Assembly (NCBI RefSeq): GCF_007625075.1
Contig: NZ_QMIE01000011.1
Span: 62,509-126,508 of the forward strand
DNA: 64,000 nt
Direction: 5' to 3'
DNA from: Oceanidesulfovibrio indonesiensis
Lineage (GTDB): Bacteria > Desulfobacterota > Desulfovibrionia > Desulfovibrionales > Desulfovibrionaceae
The position numbers were made by a program, and so were the translations under genes. Positions 34,707 to 42,868 of the stretch are shown piece by piece (positions within the stretch are counted from its first letter, which is position 1; each line of letters begins with the position of its first letter). The notes beneath the pieces are model-generated. The model searched no databases and was not told the DNA's origin. It was given only the letters and a program-made list of their open reading frames with translations.

Positions 34707-34856
34707 AACCCCAACGCGCCTCCAGACCTCCAACTGTTCCACAATCCGTCGATGCCTGGAGACTCGCATATGCCCCTTACCGGCCGCGGGGAGCATCCGA
34801 AACGCGCTTCCTATCCACCTCGCCTCTTGGCACGGTGCACGCATTCAAGCATACTG

Positions 34857-34902
34857 GCGCAACCTGCCGGCGCCGTGTCTGCCCGGCGCCGGCAGGTTGC
34901 GC
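34857..34902. terminator. Very strong hairpin downstream of the kinase gene
   Basis: GCGCAACCTGCCGGCGCC and its exact inverse GGCGCCGGCAGGTTGCGC form a perfect 18-bp stem around a 10-nt loop. It lies 150 bp after the kinase stop. The following GTTATT is only weakly T-rich, so it may be a terminator or some other hairpin. Confidence 0.6.
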
Positions 34903-34964
34903 GTTATTCGAAAGACAGTCCATCTCCATGCTCGCCGAGGACATCAAGCCTTCAGGAGTAAAAC

Positions 34965-35441
34965 GTGGAAGGGAAACCACCCAGCGCCAGCCGGATCACC
35001 ATGACTCACCTTGTCCTGCCGCAAGACGCCAACCCCCTGGGCCACGGGCATGGCGGCGTCATTCTCAAGCACATCGACACCGCAGCCGGAATGGTGGCCA
35101 TGCGCCACGTGCGCGGCAACGCGGTCACGGCGTCCATCGACCGTGTGGACTTCATCCGCCCGGTTTTCGTGGGCGAACTCGTGCACCTCAAAGCAAATCT
35201 GAACGGCGTGGGCAAGACGTCCATGGAAGTGGGCGTGCGCGTGGAGGCGGAGAACCTCACCACGGGTGAAGTCCGTTACACGAACTCGGCCTATCTGACC
35301 TTCGTGGCTCTCACGGTAGACGGCAAACCGAGCGAAGTGCCGCCGCTCATCCCGGAAACGGAGGAAGACGTACGCCGGCAGCACGAGGCTGCGGAACGCC
35401 GCCGAATGCGCCTGGCCATGCGCTGCAGGGAGGGCCAGTAA
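34965..35441 (+). CDS. Acyl-CoA thioesterase, hotdog fold (YciA-like)
   Basis: A 158-residue hotdog protein of the cytosolic acyl-CoA thioester hydrolase group. The pattern is LPQDANPLGHGHGGVILKHIDTAAGMVA, the conserved N-P-x-G-x-x-x-G-G substrate and active-site region, followed by SIDRVDFIRPVFVGELVHLKA and FVALTVDGKP. YciA-type enzymes hydrolyse a broad range of acyl-CoAs and are hexamers. A GTG start at 34965 has AGGAG 6 bp upstream; no ATG gives the full conserved N-terminus. The charged tail (RRMRLAMRCREGQ) is typical. It is monocistronic in appearance. Confidence 0.87.
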   Translation: MEGKPPSASRITMTHLVLPQDANPLGHGHGGVILKHIDTAAGMVAMRHVRGNAVTASIDRVDFIRPVFVGELVHLKANLNGVGKTSMEVGVRVEAENLTTGEVRYTNSAYLTFVALTVDGKPSEVPPLIPETEEDVRRQHEAAERRRMRLAMRCREGQ

Positions 35442-35472
35442 AGAAAGCCAACGCAGACTGACGGCAGGAAGA

Positions 35473-35549
35473 AGTAGCCTAATACGCAAAACATCCTGCG
35501 GGGAGCAGGCCCAGGCCGACCCGAAAGGCCGGGGATGTCTACGGCTGCT
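35473..35549. ncRNA. Possible structured RNA element
   Basis: Three nested pairings are visible: AGTAGCC (35473-35479) with GGCTGCT (35543-35549), ACATCC (35491-35496) with GGATGT (35534-35539), and inside these a CCTGC/GCAGG hairpin and a CCGaCC/GGcCGG hairpin with a CGAAA loop. The inner stem and one hairpin share two bases, so not all can form fully at once. The element lies between convergent genes and contains no gene. It matches no RNA family that I recognise; it may be an RNA or only a complex terminator. Confidence 0.3.
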
Positions 35550-35622
35550 TTCTCGGCGTCGGAATTTGTACTTTTGTGGACGCCGCGTTCGACGGAAGGG
35601 GGACAAGAATCCCGACAGAAAT

Positions 35623-35844
35623 CTATACCGTGGCGATGCGGCCTGTCAGCCAGCGCCACGTCTCGCGAAGACGCGCCAGCGGACCGAAACGGCGACCCAT
35701 CGAGTTGTAGATGAGGCGTGATATCGCGATATACTGTTCCATGCCGGGTACGTTCACTTCGTGAATCTCCACAGGCATAATCTCAGTGCGCACAGCCGGG
35801 GCGTAATGATGATATGTGGTGTTGCTCTCGTGCAAGCCGTCCAT
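35623..35844 (-). CDS. Small hypothetical protein
   Basis: A 73-residue protein with a strong ribosome site (AAGGAGGA, 9 bp before the ATG at 35844). The sequence is soluble, with HHYAPAVRTEIMPVEIHEVN and a basic, Trp- and Arg-rich end (RLRETWRWLTGRIATV). I do not recognise a family. The ORF continues upstream to 35937 but without a ribosome site. The 360-bp gap from 35845 to 36207 shows no further gene. Confidence 0.5.
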   Translation of the reverse strand: MDGLHESNTTYHHYAPAVRTEIMPVEIHEVNVPGMEQYIAISRLIYNSMGRRFGPLARLRETWRWLTGRIATV

Positions 35845-36207
35845 GGCCAGTCCTCCTTGCGTCCCATGCTCCGCGTCCCTGCGCGGCAGATTTTTCCAGA
35901 ACGATTCATCCTGAACCGTTTGCATTTCTTGAAGCAAGGAGAGTGCCAGCGCTGCACGGCAGCGTTTTCCTGAAGATGCAGAGCAAGACGGGCCGCGCAG
36001 ACAGACAGAAGTTTGACGCCGAGGCGGATTGCTTCACCCGTGGCCGAGTTCCAGGCCATCCTGCAGCGGGTAAGCCCGCGGCCGGCGTTCATATTCCTCC
36101 ACGATCCGAACTTCGGCCAAGAGATGGCGGAAACAATGAAGTCCGCCTTCGCTGGTCGTTAAAAAAGTCACTTCCGCAGCCCGGCAAGCGTGAAGTTCCC
36201 GCCGCAG

Positions 36208-36975
36208 TCAACGGCCGGACGACTCCTGCCCCGGTGAGGCTTTCAACCCCTTTCTGGCGCGATACCAACCCAGGCCCTTCTTGGCCGCCAGGGGAAAGAT
36301 GCCGAGCAGCGCAAAGGAGCCTATGATCTCCCAGCTGAGAATGCCGGACAGGGATTCGAGCTCCCCGAGCCGGGTGCCGGCGTTCACGTATACGGCCGTA
36401 CCCGGCAGCATGCCCACCTGGGAGACCCAGTAGTACGTGAAGAGCGGCATTTTGGTGAGGCCCATGGCCAGGTTGATGACGAAGAACGGGAACACCGGGA
36501 TGAGCCGCAGGGTGAACAGGTAGAAAGCCCCTTCGCGCTCGATGCCGGCGTTGATCTTCTCGAGCCGGTCGCCGAATCGCCGCTGCACGTAGTTGCCGGC
36601 CAGGTAACGGGCAATGGCGCAGGCCAGCAAGGCTCCGATTGACGATGCAAAGGAGACCGTGACGAGGCCGGCCCAGAATCCCAGGATGGCGCTGCCTGCC
36701 AGAGTCATCACCGCCGCGCCGGGCAGACTCAGGGCTGCCATTATCACATATGCCGCGAAGTACACCGCAATGAACGAGACGGTGTGGTTTTCGTACAGCC
36801 GGGTCAGGGCGTCCCGCGACTCCTTAAGCTGCGAAAGAGTCAGATATTCGTGCAGGTCCAGCGCGAAGAGCAATGCGACGGCGACGGCGATGGCCGCGAG
36901 TATGGCGAGCTTTTTCCAGGTCTTGGCGTGCATGCGTGGTTCCATGGCTTTACAGGTGGGGCCGCTGTCCTTCAT
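36208..36975 (-). CDS. TVP38/TMEM64 (DedA-like, VTT domain) membrane protein
   Basis: A 255-residue inner-membrane protein. It has an N-terminal helix (KLAILAAIAVAVALLFALDL), the VTT core SLPGAAVMTLAGSAILGFWAG, then ARYLAGNYVQRRFGDRLEKI and FYLFTLRLIPVFPFFVINLAMGLTKMPL with the conserved R-x-x-P-x-x-P element, and a closing helix. VTT proteins are linked to lipid scrambling and membrane homeostasis. It lies 123 bp downstream of an FAD-dependent oxidoreductase gene on the same strand, a pairing found in many bacteria, so the two probably work together. The first ATG (36975) is kept, but the ATG at 36945 is also possible. Confidence 0.85.
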   Translation of the reverse strand: MKDSGPTCKAMEPRMHAKTWKKLAILAAIAVAVALLFALDLHEYLTLSQLKESRDALTRLYENHTVSFIAVYFAAYVIMAALSLPGAAVMTLAGSAILGFWAGLVTVSFASSIGALLACAIARYLAGNYVQRRFGDRLEKINAGIEREGAFYLFTLRLIPVFPFFVINLAMGLTKMPLFTYYWVSQVGMLPGTAVYVNAGTRLGELESLSGILSWEIIGSFALLGIFPLAAKKGLGWYRARKGLKASPGQESSGR

Positions 36976-37098
36976 GGTTGAGATTCCCAGAGCCTAGCCC
37001 TCAGGCTTACACCAGGGAGCACCCTCTTCCGGGGCCCTTGTCGGGGGGTCAGGGGATTGTTGCTCCCATGTCAGGGGGACAGTCGCCCAATATGCCGC

Positions 37099-38568
37099 TT
37101 ACTCCTCATCCATGCCGCGTGTCCATTCGCAGGCCCGGCCGCGATAGTTGAAGAGGAAGTTGACCCCTTTCTTGACAAGCCCGCCGAAAACCTTGGGGGC
37201 CATGATGTCCGAAGCGATTTTCTTGTTGATCTCCGCCAGGGTGGGATACGCGTGGACCATGGAGGCAAGGGACGAGAGCCTGATCCCGCCGTTGAGCACC
37301 GCGGCCCATTCGCCCAGCAACTCCCCTGCGTTGGGGCCGATTATCTGCACGCCCAGGGGCCGCTCCTTGGAGTCCACAATAAGCTTGAGCCGACCGACCT
37401 CGTAGCCTTCCGCCAGGCTGCGGTCGTTCTCGGCAAAATCTTCAGTCCACACGTCGTAGTCGACGCCGTCGTCCCTGCATTCGGCCTCTGTCATGCCCAT
37501 GGCTGCGAACTCGGGGTCCGTGTATGTGGCGCGGGGCATCCAGGTGTAATCGGTGTTGCGTGGGAATCGGAACAGCGCGTTGGAAAGCACGACTCCGCCC
37601 TCGTATCCGGCCGCATGGGTGAACTGATACAGACCCGTAATGTCGCCGCATGCGTAGATGTGCGGCTGGTTGGTGCGCAGTTTGGAGTCCACGCCCACGC
37701 CCCGTTTGGTGTAATCCACTCCGGCGTTCTCCAGTGCCATGGTGTCCACGTTGGCGCGCCGGCCCAGCGCAACGAGGATATCTTCTGCGCGCACAGTGCG
37801 CTCTTCTCCGTTTGTTTCGTAGGCCACTTCCTTGGAGCCGGATTGCTCGCTCACTCGCCTGACCTGCGCGCCGGTAATGATGGTGACGCCCTCGGACTCC
37901 AGCACGGACTGGATGATATCGGCCATGTCCCGATCTTCGCCTGAAAGAATCTGTCCGCTGCGCTGTATCACGGTGACGGCGCAGCCAAGCCGGTTCAGTG
38001 CCTGGGCCATCTCGATCGCCACTGGTCCTGCCCCGAGGATGACCATGGAGTCGGGCAGGCGGTCCATGGAGAACAGAGTCTCGTTGGTCTGGAAAGACAC
38101 GGTGTCCAGCCCGTCTATGGCCGGTGCGCCGGGCCTGGCGCCGGCCGCGATGACCCATTTGTCCGCGCTGATGGTCGCGTTGTGCAGGCTGATCGTATGC
38201 TCGTCCACAAAAGTGGCCGCCCCGAACTTGACCTGGACGCCCAGGGAGCAGAACCGCTCAACCGAATCGTGCACCTGGATGGTGTCGATGACCGAGCGGA
38301 TGCGCGTACGGATCTGCGCGAAGTCCACCGGCGGCGGGTCCATTTGGGGCAGGCCGAACCGGGGACCGGATTTCATGTGGTGGTAGACGTGCGCTGACTT
38401 GATGAGCGTCTTGGACGGCACGCAACCGAAGTGGAGGCAGTCCCCGCCGAGCTTGTCGCGCTTTTCCACCAGCAGCGTCCTGGCGCCGATCTGCGCCGCG
38501 CCGGAGGCAACTGTCAGGCCGGCGGCGCCCGCGCCGATGATGCCTATATCGTAGTCGTATGTCGCCAT
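37099..38568 (-). CDS. FAD-dependent disulfide oxidoreductase, mercuric-reductase-like
   Basis: A 489-residue class I pyridine nucleotide-disulfide oxidoreductase. The N-terminal FAD site is IGIIGAGAAGLTVASGAA, followed by the redox-active pair GGDCLHFGCVPSK. The NAD(P) motif is VILGAGPVAIEMAQAL, the second FAD segment is IYACGDITG, and the C-terminal dimer domain has the active-site HAYPTLAEI. Mercuric reductases carry an extra Cys pair at the very end; it is absent here, so mercury detoxification is unlikely. Dihydrolipoamide- or unknown-disulfide reduction fits better. The VTT-protein gene follows on the same strand. Confidence 0.86.
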   Translation of the reverse strand: MATYDYDIGIIGAGAAGLTVASGAAQIGARTLLVEKRDKLGGDCLHFGCVPSKTLIKSAHVYHHMKSGPRFGLPQMDPPPVDFAQIRTRIRSVIDTIQVHDSVERFCSLGVQVKFGAATFVDEHTISLHNATISADKWVIAAGARPGAPAIDGLDTVSFQTNETLFSMDRLPDSMVILGAGPVAIEMAQALNRLGCAVTVIQRSGQILSGEDRDMADIIQSVLESEGVTIITGAQVRRVSEQSGSKEVAYETNGEERTVRAEDILVALGRRANVDTMALENAGVDYTKRGVGVDSKLRTNQPHIYACGDITGLYQFTHAAGYEGGVVLSNALFRFPRNTDYTWMPRATYTDPEFAAMGMTEAECRDDGVDYDVWTEDFAENDRSLAEGYEVGRLKLIVDSKERPLGVQIIGPNAGELLGEWAAVLNGGIRLSSLASMVHAYPTLAEINKKIASDIMAPKVFGGLVKKGVNFLFNYRGRACEWTRGMDEE

Positions 38569-39164
38569 AGGAAGACTCCTGGAAGGACGTTTGTTCAGAA
38601 AAGAGGGAACGACGCACTCTCAGCTCCTGCCAGAGAACTATGCTCTCTGGAACCCGCGAATGGGGCAGGAGACCGTTTACCCACGGCGAAAGCCCGAGGC
38701 CTCTGTCCTCGTTCGAGATGCCTCATGTGGTACAGCAATGCCACCAGTAGATACACAAAGGGGTCTCTCGTGACAACGGAAAGGCGCTGCCTGCCTGAGA
38801 ACTCCAGCTTGCTGGCGACCCTTCGTTTCCACCCGAGATGGAGGCCTCTTCTCGGGCATCGACTTGGCGAAGGGGCTGCAAGGAATTGTTTGCAGAAACA
38901 ACTTGAAGAATGCGCCAACGCTGTACGCATTACGTGGAGATCGAAGTGAACAGCTTTGTGCCCCTCGCAATAATAATGTCCCCGCATCGCACCGGGACTA
39001 TGTCAGAGTCAGGCAGACCTATCTCGCCCGTATGTATGTATTGACAACCTGCCTCGCGCGTGACCCATGTTGGACAGAACGCCCCGTGTCGGTTTATGAT
39101 TTTGCTGAGTTGCTCCATACCGGCCAGACTTTTTTCCCGCGACCATCTTCCCGGGGGAGGCGCC
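38569..39164. other. Gene-free region of 600 bp with nested hairpins
   Basis: No coding region with a ribosome site was found. Close to the oxidoreductase start, CTCCTGCC (38624-38631) pairs with GGCAGGAG (38664-38671) and encloses a CCAGAGA/TCTCTGG hairpin (38630-38650). On the minus strand this would lie in the leader of the oxidoreductase gene. The remainder appears unstructured. Confidence 0.5.
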
Positions 39165-39614
39165 GTGACTTTCGACGACCACCCGCTACGTCCAATCCAT
39201 TTTCCCTTCCGCCTGCAGGACGGTGCGGACACCCCCACCGCTCCGCCAGTATACGACGAGGACATCGAGAACGAAACCGAAGAGTCCGCCGGCGGCGGCA
39301 CGGTGCTGCGCTGCCGCGCATGCGGCCATGCCATCACCAAGACGGGGTTTCGTGCGGAGGTGGATGGCCGGCACGCGCACGTCTTCTTCAACCCGTCCGG
39401 CATCCTGTATGAGATCGGCATCTTCTCCGCTGCACCAGGCGCGATTTCCGTGGGCCCGTCGAGCCTGGAGTTCACCTGGTTTGCTGAGCACAGCTGGCGG
39501 CTTGCCGCCTGCGGAGCGTGCATCGTGCATCTCGGCTGGATATGGAGCGGCCCCCTGGGCATATTCTACGGACTGATCCTCGACGCACTCATCGAGGACT
39601 CCGGGGGCGAATAG
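39165..39614 (+). CDS. CULT-domain protein (bacterial cereblon-like)
   Basis: A 149-residue protein. Residues 47-146 match the CULT fold (the thalidomide-binding domain of cereblon), which also exists as single-domain bacterial proteins. Zinc ligands are Cys50 and Cys53 (CRACG) and Cys116 and Cys119 (CGAC). The three cage tryptophans are all present: Trp105 (FTWF), Trp111 (HSWR) and Trp125 (HLGW). FFNPSGILYEIGIF and GLILDAL are family segments. The first ~45 residues are proline-rich and acidic with no domain. It uses GTG (39165) behind a strong GGGGGAGG; an ATG at 39060 has none. The natural ligand of bacterial CULT proteins is not settled. No ubiquitin-like context exists here. It is monocistronic. 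Confidence 0.9.
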   Translation: MTFDDHPLRPIHFPFRLQDGADTPTAPPVYDEDIENETEESAGGGTVLRCRACGHAITKTGFRAEVDGRHAHVFFNPSGILYEIGIFSAAPGAISVGPSSLEFTWFAEHSWRLAACGACIVHLGWIWSGPLGIFYGLILDALIEDSGGE

Positions 39615-39697
39615 CGCGCGTCTGCGCTCAACCATCGAGCAGACCGCGTGGCGCGCCTCTTCCTGCGGGGAGTCGCATCCTCCTGAAAAAACGAAAA

Positions 39698-39722
39698 GCC
39701 GGACGGGGCGAACCCATCCGGC
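39698..39722 (-). terminator. Terminator of the chemoreceptor gene
   Basis: GCCGGACGGG and CCCATCCGGC form a 10-bp stem with one mismatch. On the minus strand the stem is followed by TTTTCGTTTTTT. It lies about 35 bp after the chemoreceptor stop codon. Confidence 0.8.
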
Positions 39723-39756
39723 CTGATGTATTGCTGACGGCCTGCGGCCGGCGTCG

Positions 39757-41781
39757 TCAGTTCCGCAGCTTGCGGATCAGCGCTTCCAACTCGCCGGCGA
39801 GCTGGGAAAGGATGGTGACGGCCTCAGCGGACTGGCGCATGGCTTCGGACGTCTCCACGGCGATTTGGTTGACGGCCTCCACGGATGCGTTGACCTCGTC
39901 GCTGGCCGAGGACTGCTCCTCCGTGGCGGAGGCAATGGAGCGGACCTGGTCGGTGGAGGTTTCCACGAGCTTCACGATGCGCTCCAGCGCTTCGCCGGAC
40001 TTCTTGGCCTGCTCGGCGCTTTCGGCCACGGCCTTGGCCGCGCTTTCCGCGCCTTCGTAGTTCTCGTGCACCCCGTCCTGGATGGCCCGCACGGCCTGGC
40101 TGACCTCCTTGGTGGCGTTCATGGTCTTCTCTGCGAGCTTACGCACCTCGTCCGCAACCACGGCGAAGCCGCGGCCCGCCTCGCCGGCGCGAGCCGCCTC
40201 GATGGCTGCGTTCAACGCCAGCAGGTTGGTCTGGTCGGCGATGTCGTCGATGACCTGCATGATCTTGCCGATGTCCTCGGCCTGCTCTTCCAGCGCGCGC
40301 ATGTTCTCGCGCAGCTTCTCGGCCTCGCGTTCCACACGGCTGATGGTGGCGATGGAGTTCTCCACCTCCCTTGCGCCGTCCTGGGCCTGGGCATGGGTCT
40401 GGTCGGAGATGTCCGCCGCGTTGGAGGACTTTTCCGCCACCTCCAGAACCGCGCGGCTCATCTGCTCCATGGCGGCGGCCGTCTCGGTGGTGCGTTCGCG
40501 CTGCATGTCGGCGCCACGGCTGGACTCCTCTACCTGGGAGGCCAACTCCTCGGCCGAGGTCGCCAGACGTTCGGCAATGACCTCCGCCTCCTGCGCCACA
40601 GCCGCCATCTCCTGGTTCTGCTGCTCGATGAACGCTTCCTTCTCGCGTATTTCCGTGAGATCGAAATATTGCGTGAATGCTCCGATGAGCTGCCTGTCCA
40701 TGTCATAGATGGGTGTGGAGGACAGACTGGCGATGATCTCTCTGCCGTCGCTCAGGGTATAGCGGCGTTCCGTGTTGATGGGTTGCTGCTCCTCCATGGC
40801 GCGACGGGTGATTGTCTGCCTGCCCTCCTCGCCGTGGAAAAACATGGACGAGCTTTGCCCGTAATAGTCTTCCGGCGTACCCGGTTTTTCGAACATGTCC
40901 AGGAGCTTCTGGTTGGCGAAGCTCACCCGGTTGTCCGTATCCACCACGAGGCACGGCATGTCCATGCCTTTGAGTATGCCCTCGGAGAAGCCGAGCTTGT
41001 TCTTGAGTTCGTCCACCATGAGCCCGAGGTTTGAGCCGAGGCGGGTGAGCTCGTCCTTGCCGGGCACGTTGAAGTTCTGGGAGAAGTCGCCGGCGATGAC
41101 GCCGTCGCTGGAAGTGGTGATGGTTTGCAGCCGACGGATGATGGAGCGGCGCATGAAGACCACGATAACAGTCAGGAGCGTGACGAGACCGCCGAAGGAG
41201 AAAAAGACGTTCTTCCACGCGGCCGCGCGGATGCTGTTCACGTTCGGGGTTATGTCGCGCATCACCACCATGGCCCCCAGAATCGGCGCTTTGTGGCCGT
41301 GGCAGTGGTGGCAGCTCTCCTCGTTGGGAACCGACGCGACCCGCACGAAGTAGCTCGTGCTTTCTTCTTCGTCGATGAAGTTGGTTTCGATGTTCGAGGC
41401 AAGTCCCTTCTCGACGGTTTCGAGCAACTCATCATGGCCGGCGTGCAGCGCCGTCACATCCTTGCGAACGGCATCGGGATTCGTGCTGTACGTCACGTTG
41501 CCGTTGAAGTCCGTCATGTGAATCGTGGTGTCGGGAAACGCTTCCCCGATGACTGCGAATTCCTCGCGCGTGGCGGCGTCGTTGCCCACCACCATGGGTC
41601 CCTCGATCGCCTTCTTTATCAATTCGGTTTCACGGACGCCGCTGGTGTCGAGTTGCTCGAAGGTGACGGAACGCAGATTGACAACATTGATGATCGCGAG
41701 CGTAACAAAGACGGCGACGCTCACGCCGAGTACCAGTGCGATTATTGTAGCGCTTATGGATTTTTGAATGCTGAAGAGCAT
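39757..41781 (-). CDS. Methyl-accepting chemotaxis protein with periplasmic c-type heme (DcrA-like)
   Basis: A 674-residue chemoreceptor. Membrane helices at about residues 9-34 and 190-210 flank a periplasmic domain with a heme-attachment motif CHHCH (157-161). HAMP follows, then a PAS-like region (about 270-385). The long signalling coiled-coil contains the hairpin tip [46 protein letters not shown], matching the MCP consensus. DcrA of Desulfovibrio vulgaris is a heme-c chemoreceptor that responds to oxygen and redox, and this protein has the same plan. No C-terminal CheR-docking pentapeptide is seen. GGAGGG precedes the ATG. It may steer cells away from oxygen. Confidence 0.88.
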   Translation of the reverse strand: MLFSIQKSISATIIALVLGVSVAVFVTLAIINVVNLRSVTFEQLDTSGVRETELIKKAIEGPMVVGNDAATREEFAVIGEAFPDTTIHMTDFNGNVTYSTNPDAVRKDVTALHAGHDELLETVEKGLASNIETNFIDEEESTSYFVRVASVPNEESCHHCHGHKAPILGAMVVMRDITPNVNSIRAAAWKNVFFSFGGLVTLLTVIVVFMRRSIIRRLQTITTSSDGVIAGDFSQNFNVPGKDELTRLGSNLGLMVDELKNKLGFSEGILKGMDMPCLVVDTDNRVSFANQKLLDMFEKPGTPEDYYGQSSSMFFHGEEGRQTITRRAMEEQQPINTERRYTLSDGREIIASLSSTPIYDMDRQLIGAFTQYFDLTEIREKEAFIEQQNQEMAAVAQEAEVIAERLATSAEELASQVEESSRGADMQRERTTETAAAMEQMSRAVLEVAEKSSNAADISDQTHAQAQDGAREVENSIATISRVEREAEKLRENMRALEEQAEDIGKIMQVIDDIADQTNLLALNAAIEAARAGEAGRGFAVVADEVRKLAEKTMNATKEVSQAVRAIQDGVHENYEGAESAAKAVAESAEQAKKSGEALERIVKLVETSTDQVRSIASATEEQSSASDEVNASVEAVNQIAVETSEAMRQSAEAVTILSQLAGELEALIRKLRN

Positions 41782-41996
41782 TGTCCCTCCGGAACAATGG
41801 AGATTACTCCCACAGAACGCCAGGGATAATTAACGGGATCGCCTGCTACGACTTGAAGCTTTCTCAAGAATAACATTTGTGTTCTGTGGCAAGGAAGGAT
41901 CGTCCCTGGCTGAGGACGCATATGCAACAGTACTCGACCTTTGTTCGGAAGAGCCTGAAGCAGCCACAGTGTATAAGGGCATGCTCGAGATGACTT

Positions 41997-42488
41997 CTAG
42001 TGCGCGCCGCTGTAGATGAGCGGCTTGAAGTTGAACGCCTCGACCCGCTCTTCACTATGGCAGGATATACATTGTTCCATGGTCGGCTTCAGAGTGATGT
42101 CCTCCGGATCACCGTACTCGGTATGCACACTGCCCGGACCGTGACATGTTTCGCAACCAACATGCGCCAGATCAGGCGTTTTTTCCCAGGATACGAATCC
42201 TCCAGGCTTTCCATATCCGGTTGTGTGGCATTCGAAGCACGTCCGCAACTCTTCATCAGTCAGGTTGGAACTCATGATTTCGACCGAATGCCACGAGTGC
42301 GCCTTCTTGGAAAACTCCATGAACCGTTCATATTCTTCCGCATGACAATCAGCACATGCAGCAGAACCGACATATTCGGCATTCGAAGGAGTTTCCGCGC
42401 CAACGGATGGAGCTGAAAAAGCACCGAACCCGAAAAACACCATGGACAATACAAAGAGAACGGCAACGAATTGGTAGTTTTTCTGCAT
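41997..42488 (-). CDS. Tetraheme c-type cytochrome, secreted
   Basis: A 163-residue protein with an N-terminal signal peptide (VAVLFVLSMVFFGFGAFSAP) and four CxxCH motifs at residues 45-49 (CADCH), 84-88 (CFECH), 112-116 (CETCH) and 140-144 (CISCH). Spacing and the surrounding YVGSAACADCHAEEYERF pattern recall the cytochrome c554/c-prime family rather than tetraheme c3. Likely role: periplasmic electron carrier. It lies directly upstream of the heme chemoreceptor gene on the same strand (215-bp gap), which may be meaningful. No quinol dehydrogenase or reductase gene is adjacent. Confidence 0.85.
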   Translation of the reverse strand: MQKNYQFVAVLFVLSMVFFGFGAFSAPSVGAETPSNAEYVGSAACADCHAEEYERFMEFSKKAHSWHSVEIMSSNLTDEELRTCFECHTTGYGKPGGFVSWEKTPDLAHVGCETCHGPGSVHTEYGDPEDITLKPTMEQCISCHSEERVEAFNFKPLIYSGAH

Positions 42489-42868
42489 GGCTGCCCCTTT
42501 GTTATATATCGGCCTTCCGGCTCGAACCTGTCAAAATGTACTAATATGTGATGGCTTCCGAGTCAACGATGTTACAGTTACGGTGGGCAGCGGGTGATAC
42601 TGCAACCTTGACGCGTACTGTTGTTCACTTCACAGTTTCGCCATGAGGCTTCCACGGACAGCGACCCTTCTTGTAACTTCGAGCGAACATTGCATGTTTT
42701 CTGATCAGAATTATATTTTCAGCATGATCTTTACCTTAACCATTCACCTCTCCACCTGAAGGGAAACCATGAATTTCCTTTCATGCTGCCCCGCACCTCT
42801 TCCCTACAGCCAATGACGTTGTTATATTCAAAAATGTGCCTTCCTGAAGGCCCGCAACCTCCTTCGCC
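42489..42868. other. Divergent intergenic region between cytochrome and phospholipase-like genes
   Basis: A sigma-70-like element for the cytochrome gene is at 42505-42534. The part before the phospholipase-like gene is AT-richer than its surroundings (for example near 42700-42740) and probably contains that gene's promoter, though no clear boxes were identified. Confidence 0.4.
42505..42534 (-). promoter_or_regulatory. Possible sigma-70 promoter of the cytochrome gene
   Basis: TTGACA and GATATA on the minus strand with an 18-bp spacer, just upstream of the GGGGCAGCC leader and the ATG at 42488. The leader would be very short. Confidence 0.35.

Noticed and set aside
37500-38160. Antisense frames within the MerA-like gene region
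   Set aside because: They are opposite-strand shadows of a well-supported flavoenzyme.
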